Assembly (NCBI GenBank): GCA_002917075.1
Contig: NTMA01000046.1
Coordinates: 186,001-250,000 of the forward strand
Reading direction: 5' to 3'
DNA length: 64,000 bases
From: Hawksworthiomyces lignivorus
Taxonomy: Eukaryota > Ascomycota > Sordariomycetes > Ophiostomatales > Ophiostomataceae
Numbering within the stretch: position 1 is the stretch's first letter; every line of letters starts with the position of its first letter. A program made the translations under genes and the position numbers. Positions 31,679-41,367 of this stretch are shown piece by piece. The notes beneath the pieces are model-generated. The model was not told the DNA's origin and made no database searches. It saw only the letters and a list, made by a program, of their open reading frames with translations.

Positions 31679-32285
31679 ATGTCAGGAGACAAACAGCTCA
31701 TCAGTTCCGGCTCGGCCTTTGAGGCCCAGATTGGCTACTCGCGCGCCGTTGTCTGCGGCGATTGGGTGTTTGTCTCTGGGTGTACAGGGTGAGATTTCAC
31801 TTCTGCTCTTTCTCTCTTTATATCTGTGTTTTGTTCCAGAAGCGCTCTGTCGTCATCGGCTCAGTCGTAGCTGACTTAGCATGCGTCCCCTCGCCATAAT
31901 CTCCCTTTTTTACAGATACGACTACGCGACCGGCGAGCTCCAGGAGGGCGCGCTCGCCCAAGCCGACCAGTCGCTGCGCAACGTGGCGGCGGCCCTCGCC
32001 CAGGTGGCGCCGGACGCCGCAGGGGTCTACGGGGTGCCCACGATGGCCGACGTCGTCCGCGTCCGCTACATCCTGCCGGACCGCGCACTATTTCCGCAGA
32101 CGTGGCCCGCCCTGCAGCGGTGGCTCGGCGGCCCCGACGGCGCGCGACCAGCGGCGACTATGATCCAGGCAGGGCTAATGGAGGAGGCCATGCTGTTCGA
32201 GGTGGAGGTGACGGCGCGACGGCCGCGCAAGACAGATGGCGGCGGCAGCGGCGGCGAGACAGGAGAACCCCCAGTCTCAGCCTGA
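31679..32285 (+). CDS. RidA/YjgF/YER057c/UK114-like protein
   Basis: Rid-superfamily proteins form trimers; archetypal members hydrolyse reactive imines or enamines such as 2-aminoacrylate. Coding sequence is join(31679..31788,31916..32285), 159 residues, with a 127-bp intron (GTGAGA donor, TTTTTTACAG acceptor). The core has YSRAVVCGDWVFVSGCTG, then ADQSLRNVAAAL and MADVVRVRYILPD, and ends ATMIQAGLMEEAMLFEVEV. The substrate-binding arginine of canonical RidA (in a PARS-like motif) is replaced here by RPAAT. This places it among Rid relatives that may lack imine deaminase activity. The C-terminus carries an extra Gly/Pro-rich tail. It is convergent with the YeeE/YedE-type gene. Confidence 0.85.
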
Positions 32286-32590
32286 ATGGTGCCGCTGAGC
32301 ATAGTGTGCAGCTGATCAGGAGGCGAAATCATTAGCGTTGCAGCAACTGTAGCCGCGAGATGAGCAAAAGCTTCAGATGAAAGGCAAGTTGAGTGGCATC
32401 ACACAAGAAATCCTTGAAAGCAAAAGAATCGAAGAAGAAAAAAAATACGGCGAGAGCTCGTTTAGAATCTAGCGTGAAGTTATCATAACAAGAAAGATTT
32501 AAGAACACGCCTGGTATCATACACAGTTTCCTTCACTGCAAACATAACAACAAAAACAAAAATAGGAAAAGCCTTCGGGCTTCTCACTTT

Positions 32591-33658
32591 CTATAACAGA
32601 AGAGCAACCACACCGCCGCCCAAAAACGCGGAACCCATCGTGATGTAGCTGGACACCGAGAGCAGCGACATGCCGCTGATGCCGTGGCCAGAGGTGCAGC
32701 CGCCGGCGATGCGCGCGCCCAGGGCCATGGTGTAGCCGCCGAGCGCGGCATAGGACGGGTCGATGGCCGCGTTTGCTGCGACAGCGGACGCAGAGAGGCC
32801 AAAGTATGGGAAGGCCGTGACGAGGCCGCGGGCGCCGGCGATGATGCCGAGAGCGAAGAAGATCGAGTTGAGACCGGGTGCCTTGGGCGCTTCGGTCTTC
32901 TCGCCAGACGACGAAGGCGAAGAGGTCGCATACACTAGCCAGTCGCCAATGTCCTCGTAGACGCTCGAGACGCCGAGGAGTGACTTTCGGATGACGACAG
33001 AGAAAAGCTGCGCCAGACCGATCAGCAGGCCGCCCAGAACGGGTGAGATGCGGGCGTCTGGTCCAGAGCCGAAGAGGACGACGGTAGCGCCGACGATGGC
33101 CGCAAAGGCCGCCTCGAGACCGACAACAGTGGCGGTCTTGGAGATGCCGAGCAGGTCCGAGACGCTGGTCGGAGGGGGAGCCGGTTTTGATTTTTTGTCA
33201 TCGGCAGAACTGATAGACGCAGCGGCGGCAGCGGCGGCAGCCTTCTTATTTCTGGCGATGCTCGGCCGCAGGACGGCGGCCCAGAAGGTGCCGCCGAGCA
33301 GGCCACCACCGAGCGCGTAGTAGCCCGTGCGGATGTTGAGGGCCGTCTGGGCCAGCACGGTGCCGGGGCAGGCGCCAGACAAGGCCATGCCAGCGCCGAG
33401 AGCGAGACCGCCGACGATGTTGCCATCATATGGAGCGAACCAGCCGCGGTCGGCGTACTGGCGCGGGCTGAACTTGGCGTAGCCGAGCTTCGTGGCGGTG
33501 GCCGTGATGAGCGCACTGGCGGCGGTGGCCGTCAGGAAGGCCTGGAGCATGTGGTAGTTCTCCCACTTGAGCTGGGACAGGATGACGGACGGCTGGTACA
33601 CGCCGGACGCGGCCAGGGCGGCGCCGAAGGCGACGCCAGCTACGGCTGAGGTGGCCAT
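32591..33658 (-). CDS. YeeE/YedE family membrane protein (thiosulfate/sulfur transport-like)
   Basis: Intronless, 355 residues, ATG at 33658. The protein is almost entirely hydrophobic, with about nine or ten helices in two related halves joined by a hydrophilic loop (residues 137-168, Ala/Lys/Pro-rich). Each half has a conserved cysteine motif: SGACPGTVLAQ with Cys97 and AGGCTSGHGISG with Cys321. These are the hallmarks of the sulfur-transport domain. The family includes bacterial TsuA, where pore cysteines relay thiosulfate. A further family cysteine near the N-terminus seems absent: the helix reads FGAALAASGVYQPSVI. Substrate and membrane location in the fungus are not evident; plasma membrane uptake of thiosulfate-like sulfur is a reasonable guess. 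Confidence 0.87.
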   Translation of the reverse strand: MATSAVAGVAFGAALAASGVYQPSVILSQLKWENYHMLQAFLTATAASALITATATKLGYAKFSPRQYADRGWFAPYDGNIVGGLALGAGMALSGACPGTVLAQTALNIRTGYYALGGGLLGGTFWAAVLRPSIARNKKAAAAAAAASISSADDKKSKPAPPPTSVSDLLGISKTATVVGLEAAFAAIVGATVVLFGSGPDARISPVLGGLLIGLAQLFSVVIRKSLLGVSSVYEDIGDWLVYATSSPSSSGEKTEAPKAPGLNSIFFALGIIAGARGLVTAFPYFGLSASAVAANAAIDPSYAALGGYTMALGARIAGGCTSGHGISGMSLLSVSSYITMGSAFLGGGVVALLL

Positions 33659-35846
33659 GGGGAGACGAAAGATGCGTGTAGGTTGACTACGACCGAGGAA
33701 GACTTGCTGTGCGGGAGCGAGAAATGAGACGTCGAAAGCAGCCTAATAGAAATAGGGAAAATAGAAGAAAAAAGAAAGAGAAGAGAAGAATGAGGCGTTA
33801 AAAGGCCGTATAGAAGGACGGGACGGCTGCGTTCAATATGGGACGGGAAGGATTGATTTACAAAAGAGGAAAGACCAGGGGTAGGTGCGTAGATCGTTAC
33901 TTCTTTTCCGAGATAAGTAAACCCTAATTAAGGAAATAAAAATAAAAACAAGAACGGGAAAGCCGCTGAAAGAAGGGAAGGAGCTGATGTGCAGAAAAGA
34001 GCTGGAGTTTCAAAAGTACTAAGACGAATACAGCTTGACGCCGTCTCTGTGATTTGAGTGAAGGTACGGAGTATAACGGATATCTTGGCTCTGGGATACG
34101 CATATACATATATATATTTAAGGTGAACAAGGACTCGCCACTGCTAGAGGGCGCGATCCACTAGGACGGCGAAGACCGCACAAAGACAGTATTTCCCCGA
34201 TTGACAGGCTAGTTGACAGCCTGTTCTTCTCTTCAATTCGGTCGAATTCGCTAAACAGAAAACCGTCGGCGGCAGTGAGGCGCTTTCATCGGCTGCCAAA
34301 GGCTCGGTCGGTTTTTGAACCTCCTCCCTTGCCCCCCCTTCAAAAGAAGAGGCAGCAGCGTGGGAAGAAGACGTTACTCTGTAGAGCGTGGCGCACCACC
34401 CGTTGCTGTCGAGGAGATGCGAGGCGTCCGAAAAGGGTGTGGAGTGTCTACTTTTTTTTTTTTTTTAGACTGGCTCCAGTTCTTCTATTCTTGCTTCTAC
34501 GGAGCACGAGTACAACGAGTTAGGCTATCACCAAGCTTGGAATTGCGCGATCAAAGCCAAGCGTGGTTGGACTACAAGACAAAAACCATTGGCGCTAGTA
34601 CGCGAGTGCAACCGGGAGACAGAACAATGAGGTATCTAAGAGCAGAGAAAAAAAAAGATGTAGGCCTATTCGGTTGTAAGGAGCTCGAAGCAAGGAGAAA
34701 TTCGAGATGCTGGTTTGTGTCGTGCAGAACGCAAGGAGCAGACGGAAGGCAATCGATGATAGGAAATAGAGACAGTGAAAGAAATTGTGGAGAGTACGGG
34801 GCCTGTACATAGGCTTTGCAGGGAAAGCCCGGGCGTTTTGACAATGGCCAGATCCATGTTTTTATTTTTATTTTGTCATCATCCCCGGACCAGTCGTCTA
34901 GCGCCAGGACGAGTCTTCTAGTCCGTACGAGCGCACGCAGGGATCTAAAACTGTTCGGCGACCATCCGGGGTCGGTATTGTAATAACAAAGCTGCGGAAA
35001 GTATGTAGGAATGAAAACGGAGAGAAGGGGCTGGAGGAATAACACCCATTTTTTTGCGGGACGGGTACAGGGGCCAACCGTCTTCTGGGCTCCTCTAAAT
35101 CGCACGACTCACAATCGCCACTGGACATGACGTCTTTGCTCATCCCACTGTGTTCATCCCACGGAGTGGGACAAATTCTACGAGAGTGGATGCAGATTGC
35201 TTCCATTGGAACTACATGAAGAGCCTTCGGGATTTGGTCATATTTGGAGGAAGGCTGGTCATGAGATATCAACGCTGACGATTCCCAAGATGTTGAATAA
35301 TCCAAACAGGCACTCGTACGAGTACTCGTATAATATGTACATAATATTGTGCTATGTACATACATAATTCGAGAATGTGACAAGAGCGAGATAAAGGGTG
35401 ATAAAAAGGGGACTATGAACGCCGTCTCAGAAGTCCGAATCTCAGGGGTTCCTTTTTTTTTTCAGCTTCGGGAGCCAGGTTCAAGGCTACACCACAACAA
35501 CAGACAGAAATGAAGATCTCAAATCCCGCGGTACCATTCTGGCTTCTCACACCCTTGTTCTTGTTTTAAATTATTCTCTCTTTGCCTCTTCTATCTTGCC
35601 TGACCTCAACCGACACGCCGGAACCATGCAGAATGAACGGATGTCGGTACCGTCCTGCGCCAGGCCTGACCAATGCGTGCCAATAAAACACGTATACGCG
35701 TAAAATAAAAGGCGACCAGTCCGAGGAACAGCAAAGTGCCAATCTCGCTCTGCGCTTTAATATTACCGTTGCAATATGCATGGAACAAAACGCCTCTGCA
35801 GGATAGAAGCTCAGCCCGTTTCGTTCGCAAATAAAACAGCCCGAAG

Positions 35847-35879
<33 letters not shown>

Positions 35880-36903
35880 TTAGGAAAAAAGGAAATACAT
35901 AAGGTACGGTCCAACAAACACGATCAGCGACTTGATATCCGAATTTGTACGAGAGCTGCCTTACTAACAGACTGTGACGAAGTCGGCGAATTCGGGCTTT
36001 TGTGCATTGGAACGACAGGCAAAACATAAGGAGAGCGGCAAACAGTTATAAGAATGCCAAAAGCAACTCCCACGCCGACTGCCGGTTGACGCAGAGCCCC
36101 GTCCAACTGCATAAACCGTTGATCCTGAACAAATCTCTGCAGATTCCACGGAAGTCTTCCGGGCCCTTCCTATCTGTATCGAGACGAGATGCAGACTCGA
36201 GCTTGTTAAAGAATCGCAAGCTTATCAATGATTCTGCCACTTCTTAGGAATGCCGTGTCGAATTTTATCCGCGACGAAATAGACCTCCTGGACTGCGCCC
36301 GCTGGTCTGAATAAGCGCTGAATGGACAAATCCTACGGAGACTGTACTGACATTTTCGTGCTCATTTCATACTCTAGTTGGCCGGGGTTCCACTATCATC
36401 TTTCAGAGTCTACAAGCCAATCGTGGAAATGCAGTTGTCTAGAAAGTGCACATCTTCGATTTCGTATTGTTCTGGTTTTGTTAGCCTCCAACAGTGCGCA
36501 CGATATGAGTTGGCTTCGTATCCCCCATACACAGTCGCTTTCGCCAACTGGCTCTCAAATTTTTTTGGGTGGTGGACTGCTGTCTGCTACCGGCGAAGGG
36601 CGATGCAAGCTCTTGCGGCATGTTTATTATCTTCCTATGTGATCAGGCTCTGCCCTGGGCCCTACAATTTCGTGTGGATCGTGAAGAGATCATGTAAAAC
36701 GGCGAAGCCATATTAAGCTAGAGCAGCTAGAAAGACTTCTGAGGCTCTGTGAACGGTCAGCATTCAACAGTCTGGATAAAGACTCCCGAAATTGCACACA
36801 AGGTGAACTCCGTTCCCCTTTATACCAGTCCACTGTTTGCCTGACGTTGGAAATGAGGTATCCAAAGAACAACCTCAAAGCTATCGCGGGTAAAGGAATG
36901 CCT
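33659..36903. other. Intergenic region with palindromes and homopolymer runs
   Basis: More than 3 kb without a supported gene. It contains one TACGGAGTA element (34065-34073), overlapping palindromes at 35312-35330, and a long A run (about 35853-35879). Low-complexity A/T-rich tracts dominate and open frames are short. Confidence 0.55.
35312..35330. repeat. Overlapping perfect palindromes
   Basis: ACTCGTACGAGT (35312-35323) and TACGAGTACTCGTA (35317-35330) are each exactly self-complementary and overlap. Two further TATGTACATA palindromes follow within 40 bp. No gene lies within 1.5 kb on either side. Confidence 0.8.
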
Positions 36904-36908
36904 TATAA
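36904..36908 (+). promoter_or_regulatory. TATA element of the 5S rRNA gene
   Basis: TATAA lies about 29 bases before the first 5S rRNA base. This matches the upstream TATA position required for 5S transcription in Neurospora. Confidence 0.65.
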
Positions 36909-36932
36909 GAGTTCCTGAGAAGCACATCCAGC

Positions 36933-37051
36933 ACGTACGGCCATAGATACTGGAAAGCACGGGATCCCGTCCGCTCTCCCCTAGTTAAACCAGTAATCGG
37001 CGGATTAGTAGTTGGGTCGGTGACGACCAGCGAATACCCGCTGCTGTACGT
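36933..37051 (+). rRNA. 5S ribosomal RNA, dispersed single gene
   Basis: A 119-base sequence with the conserved fungal 5S blocks: GGATCCCGTCCGCTCTCCCC, the internal A-box region AGTTAAACCAGTAA and the C-box region GTAGTTGGGTCGGTGACGACC (its first 20 bases are GTAGTTGGGTCGGTGACGAC). The ends pair as helix I (ACGTACGGC with GCTGTACGT, one G-U). The loop-II stem TACTGG pairs perfectly with CCAGTA, so the fold looks intact and functional. A T-rich run follows immediately and would serve as the RNA polymerase III terminator. Dispersed 5S genes outside the rDNA unit are usual in filamentous ascomycetes. Confidence 0.93.
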
Positions 37052-37074
37052 TTTCCTTTTTTTTTTTTTTTTTC
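37051..37074 (+). terminator. T-rich Pol III terminator of the 5S gene
   Basis: TTTT directly at the 5S end, followed by CC and a run of about 18 T. Pol III stops at runs of four or more T. Confidence 0.75.
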
Positions 37075-37512
37075 TGTTTTCTTTTTTCTCTTTTTCTTTT
37101 TTCTTCCTTCTGCCCTTGTTGGCAATATAATTGGCACGGCTTTTGGTTCCTTTTCCTTTGTCTTAAATTATTGTCATTTAAACATAAGAACAAAAAAAAC
37201 ACTCCTTAATACATTCACATTGATTCGGTGGACTGAAATCCAGCGCAAGGTCCTGATTATCTACGCCTATGATAGTTATTGATGTGTGGATAGCCATGTA
37301 TGTAAGCCGTACCATTCCGCCGAGGCCAGCTATTGGCTAAGAGGTATGACACCCCAGGCGGCTGCAGCATCCCAGGCCGATCAACCGCTTTGAGCGAATT
37401 AAAGTGGGATGGCTGGGGAGGGGATATCATCCGGAGCGAGACAGCGAACAAGTTCGCACTCTTGAGCCTCCATATTGAAACCATTGGCTCTATTCCAACG
37501 AGCACTTTCGCG

Positions 37513-40388
37513 ATGAGGCTGGTTAATGTAAACACGCTGCGGCTCCACGAGTTCGCCGGCGAGGTGGGGCACGGCATCCCGCCGTATGCCATCCTGTCGC
37601 ACACGTGGGGCGACGACGAGGTGCTGTTCAGCGACATGGACCGTGCCGGGAGCGACGGCGGCAGCGCGCAGAACGCGCGGGCTAAAAAAAAAAGGCCTAT
37701 GAAAAGATTACCGGCTCGTGCGCGCTGGCGGCGGCCGAGGGGCTCGATTGGGTGTGGATCGACACGTGCTGCATCGACAAGTCGAGCAGCACGGAGCTGT
37801 CGGAGGCGATCAACTCCATGTTCCGGTGGTACGCGGACAGCACGCTGTGCATCGCGCACCTGAGCGACGTGGACGGCGACGTCAGCGTGGGGCAGCGGCA
37901 GCGGCCGCGGCTGTTTGTGGGCGGCGAGCGCGAGCGCGACTTTGTGTTCGGGGTGGACGAGGCGGCGCTGGGGCAGAGCCGGTGGTTCACGCGGGGCTGG
38001 ACGCTGCAGGAGCTGCTGGCGCCGGGCGAGGTGCTGTTTGTGGACCGGCGGTGGCGCGAGCTGGGGACCAAGCGCACGTTGGCGGAGGCGCTGGTGCGCA
38101 TCACGCGCATCAGCGCGGTGGCGCTGGCGGGCGACCGGGCGTGGCACCGGTACAGCGTGGCGCAGAAGTTCAGCTGGGCGGCCGACCGGCAGACGACGCG
38201 CGAGGAGGACGAGGCGTACTGCCTGCTGGGGCTGTTCGGCGTCAGCATGCCGCTGCTGTACGGCGAGGGCCGGCGCGCGTTTATGCGGCTGCAGGAGGAG
38301 ATCCTCCGGCGGTCCGACGACCAGAGCATCTTTGCGTGGTCGCGCCCCACGGCCGAGCAGTCGCGCACGCAGCTGTCGGGCCTGCTGGCCCCCTCGCCGC
38401 GTCTATTCCGCGACTCGTCCAACGTGCAGGTGCCGGGCGCCGACCGCCCGCCCGCGCTGGCCGAGCTGGTCGCCCGCACGCGCGGCGCCGCCGGCGAGGA
38501 CTACGTCAACCCCTTTGAGTTTATCCGCCAGATCACGCGCCTGCGCCAGCCGCTGCTGGGCCCGCTGTACGCCATGCGCGGCCAGCCCGTGCCCGGCTCG
38601 CGGCTGCCCGGCCTGGTGTGCATCACGGCGGTTCGTTCCGACGACGACGGCAGCAGCGAAGACAACGCTGCCCACCCCGAGTCTGTCCCAGAGGCGGAGA
38701 AAATAGTCGCGGCCGATGCGGCAGCAGACTGGCAGCTGAGAAATCCGCAGCTCCCCGCGCCGCCCGCGCAGATTGTCGTCATTCCGCCGCCCGAGTCCAA
38801 GACCGACGAGCCCATCGTCCTCTTCGAGGCCCTGCCCTTCTCCTACGCTAGCGACAGCAGCGAGGTCGATGCGGCTAGCGAAGCGGGCAGCCGCCAGCGG
38901 CAGCAGCACGGCGTGGGCTCCGACGGCGGCGGCGAGGACGCCGGCAGCAAGGGGCGCACGCATCCGGCGCCCCCAAACATCGTCATCACGCCGGCAGCAG
39001 AGGAAGACGACGACGATGCCGCTTCGTCGAGCGACACGGGAGCTGCCTACACGCCCTCGGCGGACGAGAGGACCTCCTCGGGGGCGGACGGCGGCAACGA
39101 CAATGAGAGCACGACGACGGAGGAGACGGACGACGAAGAGGAGGCCCGGCGCAGAGAAGAGCGCGCCGCGGCGGACGATGACGGCGCGGCGTCAGCGCTG
39201 TCGGAGAATGCGACGTGGGACTGGTTCATCTACGAGCCGGTGATCCTGGCGCCGCTGATGTGCACGGTGGCGGGCATGCCGCTGTGCCTGCTGCTGACGC
39301 GCGGGCTGGTTATTGGCGGCAGCGGCGGCAGCAGCAGCGGCCCGCGCGACGACAGCGCCGACGGCGGCGACGACGTCGGCGACATTGGCGACCACCGCCG
39401 CCACGACGGCGTGCTGTTCCGTGTGCACCAGCCGTCGCTGGTGTGCCTGCACGCCAGCATGCTGCGGCGCCTGTCGCCGCTGCAGACCATCTACGTCTAC
39501 GCCAACCGCGCCGAGGACGAGGCCATGGAGGCCAAGGCGCGGCGCGAGAGCAGGGCGGCGCCGCCGACCACAAGCGCCGCCACGCCCTGGCGCAAGGGCA
39601 TGCCTGAGATCCGCGTCGGTACCCTGGTCGCCGCCGGCTACGCCGTGTTCATGGAGTCCACCGCCGACAAGGACGCCCCGGGCTGGCTCTACGACGCCGA
39701 GGGCGCCCGCCTCGTGCGCGTCAGCAAGGACGTCGCCGGCCGCCAGTCAGTGCTCTTTGTGCACACGAGCCAGGTGCGCGAGAATGGCGGCGGCGGCCGC
39801 CGCCGCCGCCGCCGCGGCGCGACCGAAAGCACGCTGCGCACCGAGGATGCCGTGGATGTCGCGGGTCGCGGCGGGCCGGCGCCAGCAGCAGGCGAGGCGG
39901 AGCAGAAAGCCGTCGCCCGCAGCCCGCGGCCCGTCGCCTTCTACATGGTCGCCGACGTCGACCGCCCCACGGCCGGCTTCCTCCTCGACGAGGTCGTGCT
40001 CGACCCCGCCGCCCTGCGCGCCCCCGGCGGCCACGCCGCCTTCTACAAGGCCCACCGCACCTCGCGCCGCCGCCTCAACATGACCGCCAGCAGCCGCGTC
40101 GAGCTGCCCGTCCGCGACGGCCAGGCCATCGTCTTCCGCCGCCGCCAGGCCGGCCAGACGCCCCTGCTCACCGTCACCATCGAGCGCGCCACCGTCCGCC
40201 CCAGCCACATCGCCGCCATAGCCCGAGACACCGGCGACTTGGAAGACGACGAGGACCACCACAGCGCCGGCGGCGCCGGCGACGGAACCCTGACGCCCCG
40301 CTTCACCGCCGCCGGCCTGGAGAGCACCCCCCACGCACGGCCGAGCATCCTCATCTCGCGCATCCTCGTCGGGGAGCCTCGGGGGTGA
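37513..40388 (+). CDS. HET-domain heterokaryon incompatibility-type protein, frame broken at an A10 run
   Basis: HET-domain proteins trigger localized cell death after fusion of unlike fungal cells. The gene starts at ATG 37513 with the classical opening (MRLVNVNTLRLHEF, then PYAILSHTWGDDEV). At 37684-37693 ten A residues shift the frame: upstream coding is in one frame and the continuation in another (from 37695). That second frame carries the conserved WVWIDTCCIDKSSSTELSEA and FTRGWTLQELLAPG blocks and the AYCLLGLF..MPLLYGEG block, then runs to 40388. An alternative is a 74-bp intron (37621-37694) that keeps phase but would remove about 24 conserved-looking residues. After the HET domain come ~250 acidic, Ser-rich low-complexity residues and a C-terminal region of unknown role. 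Total length would be about 955 residues. Confidence 0.85.
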
Positions 40389-41367
40389 AGCAAAACAGTC
40401 TCTTCAAGACGGAAGAAAGGACCGGGTGGAAATATTCAGAATCTTGAATGCCGTGTAAAAGGCGACGCCTTGCAACATTGTCGTCTCATCATCTTTATTG
40501 TCTGCTGTCCTGTCACATAAAATACCCCTTTCCCTAGCCCTCTCCTCGGTGGTATCTATTTTCATGATTCAAAAGCCAACTTCATTTTTTTTTCTTTTGC
40601 CCTCCATTGCCTTTCCAATGCATCTTCTTCTTTTTAGCCAATTAAGGAGCAAGCGGCAAGCAATGCGATCGTGCTAATTTGGACAGTCCTTTTTTTTTTT
40701 GGAAGCTTATTAGGCCTAAAGACGCCTCGCGGGATATTTTACTTTCTTTTTTTAAGCACTCTCACCAACTGCCCCTAGTACTATTTCAGCCCTTTGTACA
40801 TTCATTGGTAGCAAATACTCCGTATATCAATATATCATTGTTTGTCTGAACATATCGATGGATCTCTCAAGAAATTCCTGCACTGCTACGCTGAAGTGCT
40901 CAACCTTTTCGCCTCGCCAGCTGGGCGGTATCCACCGAAGGAGCTGGTTGCGTATAATAGATGCCTCATGACGTGCTCACCGGCAGCCCGAAAGCCTGCC
41001 AAAATTTTTCAAGCGATCATACCACAGCCCTTTAGAATGACCCAAGGCTGTGGACCGGGTAGTAAGGTATCAGTCTCGAGAGATTGGCCGAATGCTTGGG
41101 ATTTTCGTTCTGACCTTCTTGAAGCAGTTTGGCATCTCTGGAGCCAAGTACAGCTGAGAGCTATGGCGTGCTCGACGCAACATCGTGTCATGCACTCTTC
41201 CGGTCCAGAACAATGGCTTCCCGGGTATAATAAAAGGATGCGCCTTGCTTCTGTGCTCCTCTCTTCCGTACTCCTGTAGCTTAGACTGCTCATGTGGTGC
41301 TCTCTTTTTTGTTTTTCTGATAAGCTAAGCCAGCACGAAACGACGCAAATCCATTATCCGTAGAGCC
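40389..41367. other. Intergenic region upstream of the MFS transporter
   Basis: About 1 kb. Contains one TACTCCGTA element (40816-40824) and T-rich tracts. An open frame at 40842-41279 overlaps an opposite-strand frame and lacks family support. Confidence 0.55.

Noticed and set aside
37513..40388. Reading the HET gene as two separate genes
   Set aside because: The conserved HET blocks are split exactly at the A10 run and are contiguous in family order, so a single broken gene is simpler.
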